From Phycisphaerales bacterium (lineage in GTDB: Bacteria; Planctomycetota; Phycisphaerae; Phycisphaerales; JAGLTS01), in assembly GCA_023135165.1 (NCBI GenBank), contig JAGLTS010000017.1:1-62165 (forward strand): a stretch of DNA of 62,165 nt, in the 5' to 3' direction. A model generated the notes under the pieces. It was not told where the DNA came from and made no database searches. It was given only the letters and a program-made list of their open reading frames with translations. Position numbers and translations under genes: made by a program. This document shows, in pieces, positions 45,914 to 54,206 of the stretch. The first letter of the stretch is position 1. Each line of letters starts with the position of its first letter.

Positions 45914-47031
45914 GCGATCACCTCCTGACGCTCATCAACGCGGCGGCGCTTCATCTCGTTCCGCCGATACTTGAACCACGCCTGACATGAACCTTCGGAA
46001 CTGACCATGCAAGGCCCGATCGGGTTGATCGGCGTGCAGACGGTTCCGAAGAGCGAGCAGTCGCGCGGCACACACTGACCCGTGATGACCTCACCGCATC
46101 GGCAGCCCGGCGGCTCCTGGTCCTCGCCGAGCACGATACCGAACCGCTGGAATGCATCGAACTGGGCGTACTCCGGTCGAAGGTCAAGCCCGCTTTGCTC
46201 CATCACGCCCAGCGCCCGCCACGCCGCATCACCGGGGATGAAGACCTTGTCCATGAGCGCCCTCGCAGCCGGGTTGCCGTGCGGATTGACCGCTTCGGGA
46301 TACAGGTTCTCGAGCTTGGCCTCGCCGCGCATGACCTGCTCGGCGAGCCGGTCGATGCCCGCCATGATCTGCAACGGCTCGAACCCGGCGATAACGCACG
46401 GCTTGCGGTACTCCTCGACGATCGGGCGGTACTCCTCCGACCCGATGATGACCGAGACGTGGCCCGGGCAGAGGAAGCCGTCCACCTTGAGATCAGGATT
46501 CGACAGAAGCGTCCGCATCGCGGGGATGACGAGCTTGTGGCAGGGGAGGATGGTGAAGTTGCGGATGTCCCTCGCCTCGGCTGTCAGCACCGCCGCAGCC
46601 GTCGCGGGGGCGGTCGTCTCGAAGCCCACCGCGGCGAAGACGACCTCGCGATCCGGCTGAGCTGCAGCGATGTCCAGGGCGTCCATCGTGCTCGTGATGA
46701 CGCGTACATCCGCGCCTTCGCTGCGCGCCAGTTCCAGCGACCCGTCGGCGCCCGTCACGCGCATCATGTCGCCGTACGTCGTGAGCGTGATGTCATCGCG
46801 CCGCCCCAGCTCGATCAGCGCGTCGATGTAGCGCTGCGCCGTGACGCAGACGGGACACCCAGGCCCGCTGATCAAACGGATGTTGTCAGGCATCAGCGAA
46901 TGCACACCGCTGCGACACGCGCTCACCGTGTGCGTGCCGCATATCTCCATGAACGAGACGTCCCGCTCGATCGTCCGCGCTGTCCGCGCAAAATCCTGGA
47001 CAAGCCGTGTCATTCGTCCGCGCAGCGTCAT
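45910..47031 (-). CDS. hypD: Hydrogenase Fe(CN)2CO assembly protein HypD
   Basis: 373 aa. MEICGTHTVSACRSG (about 28-42), SGPGCPVCVT (about 55-64) and GFETTAPATA (about 138-147) are the core signatures. The C-terminal 4Fe-4S ligand region has CRCGEVITGQCVPRDC followed by FGTVCTP. With HypC it builds the Fe(CN)2CO unit. It overlaps hypC (47028-47031) and hypE by four bases each, which indicates a tightly coupled operon. Confidence 0.96.
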   Translation of the reverse strand: MTLRGRMTRLVQDFARTARTIERDVSFMEICGTHTVSACRSGVHSLMPDNIRLISGPGCPVCVTAQRYIDALIELGRRDDITLTTYGDMMRVTGADGSLELARSEGADVRVITSTMDALDIAAAQPDREVVFAAVGFETTAPATAAAVLTAEARDIRNFTILPCHKLVIPAMRTLLSNPDLKVDGFLCPGHVSVIIGSEEYRPIVEEYRKPCVIAGFEPLQIMAGIDRLAEQVMRGEAKLENLYPEAVNPHGNPAARALMDKVFIPGDAAWRALGVMEQSGLDLRPEYAQFDAFQRFGIVLGEDQEPPGCRCGEVITGQCVPRDCSLFGTVCTPINPIGPCMVSSEGSCQAWFKYRRNEMKRRRVDERQEVIA

Positions 47032-47264
47032 CGCATCACCTCATCTTCTTCCTCTTGCGGAATCACCTCGATCAGATCCCACGTCTCGCGCGCGGTCGCT
47101 TCATCGACCTGCTGGATCGAGAAGCCCGCGTGGACGAGCACCCAGTCGCCGACCCCGGCCTCGGGCGTCATGACGAGATTCACACGCATGCGTGCATCGC
47201 CGATGCGGACCCAGGCGGTGTCGCCTTCGCATTCCTCAATCTTGGCTGGGAGCGCCAGACACAT
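47028..47264 (-). CDS. hypC: Hydrogenase assembly chaperone HypC
   Basis: 78 aa. It begins MCLALPAKI with the essential N-terminal Cys2 and contains VGDWVLVHAGFSIQQVD (about 38-54). It holds the Fe(CN)2CO unit with HypD and passes it to the large-subunit precursor. It starts 3 bases after hypF ends and overlaps hypD by four bases. Confidence 0.95.
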   Translation of the reverse strand: MCLALPAKIEECEGDTAWVRIGDARMRVNLVMTPEAGVGDWVLVHAGFSIQQVDEATARETWDLIEVIPQEEEDEVMR

Positions 47265-47267
47265 GCA

Positions 47268-49649
47268 TCACCTCTCCTTCCGTTGCAGGCACGCCGCTGC
47301 GATCGCCGCTTGCCCCAGTGAAATCCCCCCATCCGTCGCAGGAACCGCGTGATGCGTCAACACCTCGCAGCCCGCCCGTTCCAATCGCTCCGCGACGCGC
47401 TCCGTGAGCAGCGCATTGCAGAATACGCCGCCGGTTAGCCCGACGGTGTGCAAGCCCGCCGTCTCGACCGCGCGAAGCGCCGCCGCCGCCAGTCCCGCTG
47501 CCACCGCATCATGGAACAGCCACGCGATGTTCTCAGTCGGCTCGCCTCGCCTCATCCGCTCGATCAATTCGCCAAGCAGCGGGCGCTGATCCAGTTCAAA
47601 CGGTTCGCCCGCCTCGATACGGATGATGTCATCACCCGTCGGCCGCTCGCCGGCGCGCGCCGCTGCCGATTCGAGCATCATGCCGGACATCGCTTCGTGA
47701 TGGTTGTAGTCGCACACCCCCAGAAGCGCCGCAGCCGCATCAAACAGCCTGCCTAGGCCCGAACTCGCCGGGCAGTTCAGCGACCCATGCAGCAACCCCA
47801 GCATCGCAGCACGTTCATCGCGGTCAGCCAGCACGCCCGCCGCCGCTTGGTGGTCGATCGCATCATCTCCAAACACATCGAAAAGCCAACTGATCGCGCA
47901 CCTGCCCGTCTGCTTCGCCGCGGCATCTCCACCGGGCAGTCGTAATGGTCGAAGCCTGCCGACCCGTTGGTACCCGGTCAGGTCGCCGATGAAGATTTCA
48001 CCCCCCCACGCCTCTCCATCGTCGCCGTACCCAACGCCGTCGCACACGATGCCGATGATCGGGCCGACTCGGCTGTGTTCTGCGAGCAGCGACCCGAGGT
48101 GCGCGTGATGGTGCTGCACACCGATCAGATCCAGCCCCGCCTCGCTCGCCAGCCGTTTCGCGTACCGCCTGCTCAGATACGTCGGGTGCAGGTCGCACGC
48201 CACCCACGTCGGCGCTACGTCGTACAGCCGCTTGAGATCAGCAATCGTCCTCACAAACCACTCGTAGCCGCGACTGTGCGACAGATCGCCGAGATGATGG
48301 CTGACGATCACCTCATCATTCCGCACGATCGCGACCGTGTTCTTCAGATCCGCGCCGACGCACAGGCCCGGCCGACTCGCAGCCACGGGCATCGTGATCG
48401 GGCTTGGCACATACCCCCTCGCTCGACGAATCGGCAGCAATCCCCTCGGCCCATCCAGAACCACCGAGTCATCCACCGCACGTTCGATCGGACGATCGTG
48501 CGCAAGGTACGCATCACAGATTCCGCTCAGACGCTCCGTCGCCTCCCGGTCATCTTTCACAAGCGGCTCATCAGAGAGATTCGCGCTTGTCATCACGAGC
48601 GGCCCAAGCCCTTCCGCAAAGAGCAGGTGCTGGATCGGTGTGTACGGAACCATGATGCCGAGCCGATGGTTCGCCGGCGCAACGCCGTCAGCGATGACCG
48701 CATCATCCCTGCGATCCGCCAGGATGATCGGACAGATGGGCGAGCACAGGAGCGCCTCTGCCTCGCGCGACAGCACGACGAAGCGCTTCGCCGTCTCCAC
48801 ATCCGCCATCATCACCGCGAACGGTTTGTGATCGCGCTTCTTTCGCAGGCGCAGACGATCCACCGCCTCGCTGCTCAGCGCATCGACCGCAAGGTGATAC
48901 CCACCCAAGCCTTTGATCGCGACGATCTTGCCCTGTCTGAGCAGTGCAGCAGCCTGCGTGATCGGATCACACGCCACGCGCCTGCCCCGCGCATCCATGA
49001 GTGTCAGCGTCGGCCCGCACGATGGGCAGCATGTCGGCTGGGCGTGAAACCGCCGGTCCGCCGGGTCGGTGTACTCACGCTCGCACGATGGGCACATCGG
49101 GAAACCCGCCATCGTCGTCAGCGGCCGATCGTACGGCAGGTCGCGCACGATCGTGTACCTCGGCCCGCAGTTCGTGCAGTTGATCAGCGCGTGTCGATGC
49201 CGACGATCGCCCGGATCGAGAAGCTCGCGCAGACAATCCGGACACACAGCGGAATCCACCGTCACGCGCCCGCGCGCCAGACGATCATGATCGCTCTCGA
49301 TGATCCGAAACGGCACGCGCTCGCCCGGATCGCTCAGTTCGTGGAGGCAGACCACGGATGCGACGCACGCCAGCGCTGGCGCATCGCTCCGCACACGCTT
49401 CTGGAACTGCGCAATCGCCTCGGCCGGCCCCCACGCATCCACCGTGACACCCGCGGCGTCGTTCCGCACCGTGCCTGACAGCCGCAGCTCCGTCGCCAGC
49501 CTGTAGACGAACGGCCGAAACCCCACACCCTGCACTTGACCTGTGATCCGCCACACACGCCGAACGACCGTATCGGCTTGTTGCGCAGCAGGTTGGCAGA
49601 GTCCGTCGGGCACAGGGCGCTCCTCTTGGAGAGGCGAAAGGGCACGCAT
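47268..49649 (-). CDS. hypF: Carbamoyltransferase HypF
   Basis: 793 aa from ATG 49649 with GAGG about 8 bases upstream; an earlier frame opening has no ribosome site. The acylphosphatase-like domain (about 30-115) has GQVQGVGFRPFVYRLA. Zinc-finger-like CPDCLRELLDP, CTNCGPRYT, CPSCEREYTDP and CCPSCG lie at about 125-200. The YrdC-like part (about 215-400) follows, and then the Kae1-like domain with HHHAHLGSLLAEH (about 500-512) and DGVGYGDDGEAWGGE. It forms the carbamoyl-adenylate for HypE. Its upstream region is unusually AT-rich. Confidence 0.95.
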   Translation of the reverse strand: MRALSPLQEERPVPDGLCQPAAQQADTVVRRVWRITGQVQGVGFRPFVYRLATELRLSGTVRNDAAGVTVDAWGPAEAIAQFQKRVRSDAPALACVASVVCLHELSDPGERVPFRIIESDHDRLARGRVTVDSAVCPDCLRELLDPGDRRHRHALINCTNCGPRYTIVRDLPYDRPLTTMAGFPMCPSCEREYTDPADRRFHAQPTCCPSCGPTLTLMDARGRRVACDPITQAAALLRQGKIVAIKGLGGYHLAVDALSSEAVDRLRLRKKRDHKPFAVMMADVETAKRFVVLSREAEALLCSPICPIILADRRDDAVIADGVAPANHRLGIMVPYTPIQHLLFAEGLGPLVMTSANLSDEPLVKDDREATERLSGICDAYLAHDRPIERAVDDSVVLDGPRGLLPIRRARGYVPSPITMPVAASRPGLCVGADLKNTVAIVRNDEVIVSHHLGDLSHSRGYEWFVRTIADLKRLYDVAPTWVACDLHPTYLSRRYAKRLASEAGLDLIGVQHHHAHLGSLLAEHSRVGPIIGIVCDGVGYGDDGEAWGGEIFIGDLTGYQRVGRLRPLRLPGGDAAAKQTGRCAISWLFDVFGDDAIDHQAAAGVLADRDERAAMLGLLHGSLNCPASSGLGRLFDAAAALLGVCDYNHHEAMSGMMLESAAARAGERPTGDDIIRIEAGEPFELDQRPLLGELIERMRRGEPTENIAWLFHDAVAAGLAAAALRAVETAGLHTVGLTGGVFCNALLTERVAERLERAGCEVLTHHAVPATDGGISLGQAAIAAACLQRKER

Positions 49650-49670
49650 GGTACACACCTCTCTTCTGTC

Positions 49671-49720
49671 CGCAATCTTATTCGTGTTATTTTTCACAAA
49701 CATGCTGGACAACGGCCATG
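49671..49720 (-). promoter_or_regulatory. AT-rich promoter region of the hyp-hox cluster
   Basis: This stretch is markedly AT-rich against a GC-rich background and lies 22-71 bases before hypF. On the minus strand, TTGTCC and TAACAC are spaced 17 bases apart. TGTGA-N6-ACACG (49683-49698) resembles a CRP/FNR-family half-matched dyad. The exact start site cannot be fixed from sequence. Confidence 0.4.
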
Positions 49721-49884
49721 GTGTGCCGTGATCCCCGGACCTGCCGACCTCGCCTTGCCAGGCGAGGCTGTGATGCGCGCGCAACAGATTGAATCGAGAG
49801 TCGGTGTTGCTGCGCGCTCATCACGCAGCTTTCCATCGCAGCCCCATGTGGGAACATGGGGTTCATCGCGCCCGCGCGGAGGCG

Positions 49885-49909
49885 GATAACGGTGTCGGAT
49901 ACCGTTATC
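49885..49909. repeat. 9-bp inverted repeat in the hypF-plsY gap
   Basis: A perfect dyad GATAACGGT-N7-ACCGTTATC (arms 49885-49893 and 49901-49909). It lies 50 bases beyond the plsY stop and about 235 bases before the hypF start. It could be a regulator site or an mRNA 3' stem-loop. Confidence 0.5.
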
Positions 49910-49959
49910 TGTCCGCTGGCGAGGACGCCGCGGCTCGCTTCCATGCTCCGCCGATCGCG

Positions 49960-50670
49960 TCAGTCTTCGCCGGCCCGATGCTCGGTTCCCGCCAGGATTC
50001 GACGGATGTTCCCGCGATGTCGAAATACGATCAGCCCCGCGAGAATCGCTGTCACGAGGATCACAGGCCAGCCTCGCCCGACCTCACGCACCACTTGCTC
50101 AAACGACTCGGGCGACTTAGGAATCACCCACAGGATGTACCAGATCGGCAGGCTGACCGCAGCGGCGCACGATGCCAGGCCGACGTAGCGCGTGCCCTTG
50201 AGCGTGAGATACCACACGAAGAGCGTCGCAAAGGCTGGGGCTGTCAGGTCAGGCCACATCCCGATCAGCACGCCGAAGCCCGTCGCCACGCCCTTGCCGC
50301 CTCTGAACCGCAGGTAGACGGGAAAAATGTGCCCGAGCATCGCTGCGAACCCCACGGTGATCCACGCGAGCAACTCGATCGACGTCGGCAGTTCCTCAGG
50401 CCGAGGCGGGAGACCGCGGAACGTGTCGAGGTTGCCGATGACCCCAGCCGTCGCCCCGAACGCCACCATCGGCCCGGCGCCCTTGACCATGTCCAGAAAG
50501 AAGCAGATGACCCCCCACTTCTTGCCGACCGCCCGCCCCAGGTTCGTCGCGCCGATGTTGCCAGACCCCCGACCGCGGATGTCCACACCATGCGCCCGCC
50601 CGATCAGCAGCCCAAACGGGATCGACCCGATGAGATACGCAGCCACGACGGCGATCAACCACTGCCACAC
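49960..50670 (-). CDS. plsY: Glycerol-3-phosphate acyltransferase PlsY
   Basis: A 236-aa inner-membrane acyltransferase using acyl-phosphate. It starts GTG 50670 with AAGGA 10 bases upstream. Signatures are GSIPFGLLIGR (about 15-25), DIRGRGSGNIGATNLGR (about 30-46) and LGHIFPVYLRFRGGKGVATGFG (about 111-132). About five membrane segments are present. It makes lysophosphatidic acid for phospholipid synthesis. The start lies inside the end of the O-antigen ligase-like gene (16-base overlap), so they are co-translated. Confidence 0.94.
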   Translation of the reverse strand: MWQWLIAVVAAYLIGSIPFGLLIGRAHGVDIRGRGSGNIGATNLGRAVGKKWGVICFFLDMVKGAGPMVAFGATAGVIGNLDTFRGLPPRPEELPTSIELLAWITVGFAAMLGHIFPVYLRFRGGKGVATGFGVLIGMWPDLTAPAFATLFVWYLTLKGTRYVGLASCAAAVSLPIWYILWVIPKSPESFEQVVREVGRGWPVILVTAILAGLIVFRHRGNIRRILAGTEHRAGED

Positions 50671-52037
50671 GTCTGTGATCCTTCCAACTGATGGTGATGA
50701 TCCGAGTCCATCCTATGTGGCGGGGGATGGCGCTGCGCACCCGATGCGATGTTGTCCTCATCGCCGGGCATGAAGCAACATGCGAGCAGGAGCATCGTCA
50801 TGTAGCAGTTGTTCTGTGTGATGAGCGGATGATCGAAGATCGCGCAGACGCCCATTGCGACGAGCGCCCAGGGCAGGCCGAGTCGCCACGGATGATGCGC
50901 GATGCGCCGGAGACGAACCGCTGCCGCGATTCCGAAGACAAACAGCGCCGCCGTCACGCTCAGGCCGAGCATCCCGCGCGTTGCTGCTTCGTGCGCCCAC
51001 ATGTTGTGCGCGTGCCCGTGAATGCACCCCGCGCCTCCTCTGCCCGAGTCGCCCAGGAGTTGTTCCGCCTTCGCCGACGCCACGATCTTGTATGACCCGC
51101 CGCCGTAGCCGACGATCGGCCGATCCGCGAACATCTCCACCGCCATGCGGAACATCAGCACGCGCGCGCCCGTGTGCGAACGGTAGTCGCCCGTCTCCAT
51201 CACCTGACGCAGATCACTCGCAGCGTCATGAACGCGCCGCGAGATCGGCCCGGCGAGCCAGATCGAACCGATCAAGCCAACCACAATGACCACCGCCGCA
51301 ACCGCCAGACCCATCCTGCGCATCGCGGGCGACCGCCACACGATCACCAGCACCTGCATGGGAAGCACGATCGCCGCCGCAAGCCAAGGTCCCCTGCTCC
51401 CCGTCAAGATCAACCCCACAAGCGCGAGCAGCAGACCCGCCGTGCCGACCAGTCGTACGCGCGATCGCCCGGCGAACACAGCCGACATGTGCAGCGCCAT
51501 GGCGCACACGATCAGGTTCGCCGACACGACCGGGTGATTCAGCCCTGCGAACCGGCTCACATCGTACCGCTCACTGTTGAGCCACTCGGCAGAGACGCCG
51601 ATCACCTGTGCGAACTGCGCAGCGTGCAGCAGGAGCACGCCGATGAGGATCATCGCAATCAGGCGCGACGCCCGATCAATGACCGGATACAGCAGGAGCG
51701 GCACCAGCGCGAACCGGGCGCGCAGAAGCTCCTGCAAACCCTGGGAGGAATCAGGCGACCACAGCACGCTCACCGCCATGATGACAACCCAGAGCACAAG
51801 CGCCGTAGCGAGCTTGTGCTGGAAGAACGTGCCGACCTCACGCCAGATCTTGACGAGCCGACAAAGCAGGCAGACGGCGAGAGCGTCAAAGGCGATCTCG
51901 ACAGGGACCGTCCCGGACGCCACGACGGCGCACGCCAGCATCGCGAGCGCCATGTGAATGCGATCGCCGACCGGATCAGCCTCGCGCATGCGCTGCTGCG
52001 GCGTCCGATGTGCGATGCCGCCGCCGTCTTGACTCAC
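50655..52037 (-). CDS. O-antigen ligase/polymerase-like membrane protein
   Basis: A 460-aa protein with about ten hydrophobic segments between residues 30 and 420. The Wzy_C/O-antigen-ligase domain region includes LTGSRGPWLAAAIV (about 213-226) and GYGGGSYKIV...HGHAHNMWAHEAATRG (about 310-355), where conserved His residues lie in the large periplasmic loop. The last 35 residues are hydrophilic and His-rich. GTG at 52037 is the start and overlaps the glycosyltransferase stop by four bases. It probably joins or polymerises surface glycan in the envelope; polymerase versus ligase cannot be told from sequence. Confidence 0.85.
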   Translation of the reverse strand: MSQDGGGIAHRTPQQRMREADPVGDRIHMALAMLACAVVASGTVPVEIAFDALAVCLLCRLVKIWREVGTFFQHKLATALVLWVVIMAVSVLWSPDSSQGLQELLRARFALVPLLLYPVIDRASRLIAMILIGVLLLHAAQFAQVIGVSAEWLNSERYDVSRFAGLNHPVVSANLIVCAMALHMSAVFAGRSRVRLVGTAGLLLALVGLILTGSRGPWLAAAIVLPMQVLVIVWRSPAMRRMGLAVAAVVIVVGLIGSIWLAGPISRRVHDAASDLRQVMETGDYRSHTGARVLMFRMAVEMFADRPIVGYGGGSYKIVASAKAEQLLGDSGRGGAGCIHGHAHNMWAHEAATRGMLGLSVTAALFVFGIAAAVRLRRIAHHPWRLGLPWALVAMGVCAIFDHPLITQNNCYMTMLLLACCFMPGDEDNIASGAQRHPPPHRMDSDHHHQLEGSQTCGSG

Positions 52038-52834
52038 GGTTCACCGCCATCCCGGTGATCGCAGGTCTGCTCCAGGAGAATCAGGTGTTTCATCAGCGAT
52101 GCAGCGGCTGTGGCTGACGCTGCGGCCCAGCCGCGCCACCCGTCGCGCCAGGCTCTCTTGACAATCATCTGCTTGCACCACGCGGCGCACGGCGACGTGA
52201 CGAGGCGCAGCGAGCCGGCCCGTTGACCCGCGGCCATACCGTTCGCAGCCGCTGTGCGCGAGTGCGCCACCTGCTTGGAAAGGTAGTCCGCGATATCAGC
52301 AAACGAGTCATGTCGAAGATCACCTCGCAGCCGACCGATTTTCGCCGCCCGCTCGATCATCTCGAGCTTGTCATGCGGGTCGCGTCCGCCCCACACCGCA
52401 ACACCTTGCCGCACGAGGCGCAGCCGCCACTCAGGTTGCCATGCATGATCCAGCAGCCGACCCGCGTACCACACCTTGCGATTCAGCTCATAACCCCGCA
52501 CCTCGGGGTCATCACGCTCGATCACCTCTCGCAACGACGCAGCCAGCGCAGGCTCCAGCGATTCATCACTGTCCAGACACACGATCCACGGCTGCGTGCA
52601 GCGATCCAGCGCCGACTGCTTCTGCTTGATGTGCCCCCGCCACGACTGATGCTCGCACACCGCGCCGTGCCGGCGGCAGATGTCGAGCGTGGCATCCGTC
52701 GAACCGGAGTCGAGGCAGATGATCTCACTCGCCAGCGGGGCCACGCTCGCCAGCGTTCGGCCGATCGTCCGCTCGCTGTTCATGCAGATGATGGCGACGG
52801 AGAGGGGCAGCCTCACTGATGGGGCGTCGTGCAT
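52034..52834 (-). CDS. Family 2 glycosyltransferase, KdtX/WaaE-like
   Basis: 266 aa from ATG 52834; the frame is open 156 bases earlier, but no family sequence lies there. LPLSVAIICMNSERTIGRTL begins the GT-A fold, LDSGSTDATLDI (about 40-51) and WIVCLDSDESL (about 80-90) carry the nucleotide-sugar and DxD-type residues, and WRLRLVRQG follows (about 130-138). This pattern is typical of LPS core glucosyltransferases of the KdtX/WaaE group. It is co-translated with the O-antigen-ligase-like gene and divergent (65-base gap) from the WaaP-like kinase gene, so a shared promoter region is likely there. Confidence 0.88.
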   Translation of the reverse strand: MHDAPSVRLPLSVAIICMNSERTIGRTLASVAPLASEIICLDSGSTDATLDICRRHGAVCEHQSWRGHIKQKQSALDRCTQPWIVCLDSDESLEPALAASLREVIERDDPEVRGYELNRKVWYAGRLLDHAWQPEWRLRLVRQGVAVWGGRDPHDKLEMIERAAKIGRLRGDLRHDSFADIADYLSKQVAHSRTAAANGMAAGQRAGSLRLVTSPCAAWCKQMIVKRAWRDGWRGWAAASATAAASLMKHLILLEQTCDHRDGGEP

Positions 52835-52899
52835 GATCGGATGGTCCGACGCGGGGTCGATCGTGTCAAACCCAGCCGGACGCCGTAAGCTGGTCCGCG

Positions 52900-53718
52900 A
52901 TGACCGTCGAGCTATCAATGGAGGTCCGGCTTCTTCGCGCAGCGGTCGGCAACGACGCTGCGTCGTTGTGGAGAGCGTTGCGCGGCGCATCCCTGCGCCC
53001 GGTCAAGAGCACCGCCCGCGGGTCCACGTTGATGGGGACAGTGGCGATGGAGGGCGCCGCGTCGATCGACGTGGTTCTCAAGACATGGCGCATCCGCTCC
53101 GCCAGGGATCGAATCAAGGCCTCCCTTGGCAGGTCGCAGGCACATCGACAGTGGCGAGGCGGGGAACTGCTGGCCCGAAGCGGAATCCCGACATCACACC
53201 CGCTGGCACTGTGGCGCGGGCGCGATGCGGACGGCCCGGCCATCCTGCTCCTGCTCGAACTCCTTCCAGGCGACGATGTCATCTCACTGCTGCACCACGG
53301 CCGATTCCAGGCGCATCACGCCCGGGCGCTCGGCAGGCTCATCGCCCGACTGATCGGCGCCGGCATCCACAACCGCGATCACAAGCCGTCGAACATCATC
53401 ATCATGCCCGATGGCGGCGCGGGGATCATCGACACCGTCGGTATTCGCAGACTCACGCAACCGGAGAAGCGAATGATCCGATCGGACATCCGCCGCGGCA
53501 AGGTCATCGCGGTCTTCGCAAGCATGGTCATCGAACCGCTCGGCCTGGGCCTGCTCCCCAAACGCACGGACCTGCTGCGAGGTCTCCTGGCGGGCCTCGA
53601 CGAGCACGCCTCGCGCAACTGGAAACAGATCTGGCGCGCCGTCGAGCATGTGGTTCGCGAGCACGGCGACCCGGCGCCGGCCGACGACCCCCGCCCGCCG
53701 CTCGCAGCTTCGCGCTGA
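52900..53718 (+). CDS. LPS-core heptose/Kdo kinase-like protein (WaaP/KdkA group)
   Basis: A 272-aa cytosolic protein of the small LPS kinase group. The catalytic loop is HNRDHKPSNII with Asp160; IIDTVGIRRLT (about 172-182) takes the place of the DFG metal motif. An N-terminal ATP-binding lobe shows VVLKTWRIR with the expected Lys. It should phosphorylate a sugar of the LPS core. Position next to a WaaE-like glycosyltransferase supports this. The exact sugar is not known. Confidence 0.82.
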   Translation: MTVELSMEVRLLRAAVGNDAASLWRALRGASLRPVKSTARGSTLMGTVAMEGAASIDVVLKTWRIRSARDRIKASLGRSQAHRQWRGGELLARSGIPTSHPLALWRGRDADGPAILLLLELLPGDDVISLLHHGRFQAHHARALGRLIARLIGAGIHNRDHKPSNIIIMPDGGAGIIDTVGIRRLTQPEKRMIRSDIRRGKVIAVFASMVIEPLGLGLLPKRTDLLRGLLAGLDEHASRNWKQIWRAVEHVVREHGDPAPADDPRPPLAASR

Positions 53719-53781
53719 CCGTGCCGATGTTGTCCGTGATCCCTGCTCCACCTTCTCGCCCGTCCGGCGTATCATGTCGTC

Positions 53782-54108
53782 ATGCCGACGCCCAAGAAAG
53801 CCAAGACCCGACTGGAGATCGTCGAGCCGCTCGGCGACCGCGTCCTGATCCGCAAGGATGACGACAAGAAGCGGACCAAGGCGGGTATCCATCTGCCCGA
53901 CAAGATCGAGATCCCGACGATCACCGGTCGGCTCGTCTCGATCAGCAAGCTCGTCGACGAGGATGAGGACTACCCCATCAAGCAGTACGATCGTGTCCTG
54001 TTCAATCCCCAACACGCGGTGCCTGTGGATTTCGAGGGAGACAATCGGCTGTTCGTCGTGCCCGTCGAGGATGTCGTCGCGGTGTTCCGGCGTGATGTGA
54101 GCGAGTAG
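53782..54108 (+). CDS. GroES-like co-chaperonin, orphan
   Basis: 108 aa. EPLGDRVLIRKDDDKKRTKA near residues 15-34, GIHLPDK (the mobile-loop end, where GroES has GGIVLP) and TGRLVSIS follow the GroES pattern. RVLFNPQHAVPV replaces the usual dome region. No groEL gene is nearby, so it is an orphan, diverged Cpn10. Its partner, if any, lies elsewhere. ATG 53782 follows a weak ribosome site. Confidence 0.75.
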   Translation: MPTPKKAKTRLEIVEPLGDRVLIRKDDDKKRTKAGIHLPDKIEIPTITGRLVSISKLVDEDEDYPIKQYDRVLFNPQHAVPVDFEGDNRLFVVPVEDVVAVFRRDVSE

Positions 54109-54116
54109 AGGCCCAA

Positions 54117-54193
54117 GCGCTCCCCTTCGGGTCGCGGCTCAACGGGGCGAGCGCGCCGATCCCGACGTTTAGCCGCGACCCGAAGGGGAGCGC
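54117..54193. repeat. Long inverted repeat, REP-pair-like element
   Basis: Two perfect 23-base arms (54117-54139 and 54171-54193) in inverted orientation are separated by 31 bases. A further four pairs (41-44 with 66-69) extend the stem after one mismatch. Each arm contains its own short palindrome (CCCTTCGGG-like), so either arm can fold alone. This is the layout of an inverted REP pair. No transposase is adjacent. It sits 9 bases after the GroES-like stop and 14 bases before aroA, and could affect read-through between them. Confidence 0.85.
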
Positions 54194-54206
54194 GTACCGA
54201 GCAAGC

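Larger units (their letters stand above)
49650..49959. other. Intergenic region between hypF and plsY
   Basis: No gene is supported. It contains the AT-rich hyp promoter region, a perfect 7-bp hairpin CCCCATG/CATGGGG (49842-49861, 6-base loop), and a 9-bp inverted repeat at 49885-49909. One or both hairpins may end the plsY transcript, although neither has a T-run on the minus strand. Confidence 0.5.

Noticed and set aside
47967..49478. A 503-codon plus-strand frame opposite hypF
   Set aside because: His/Arg-rich composition of an antisense frame; hypF is unmistakable on the other strand.
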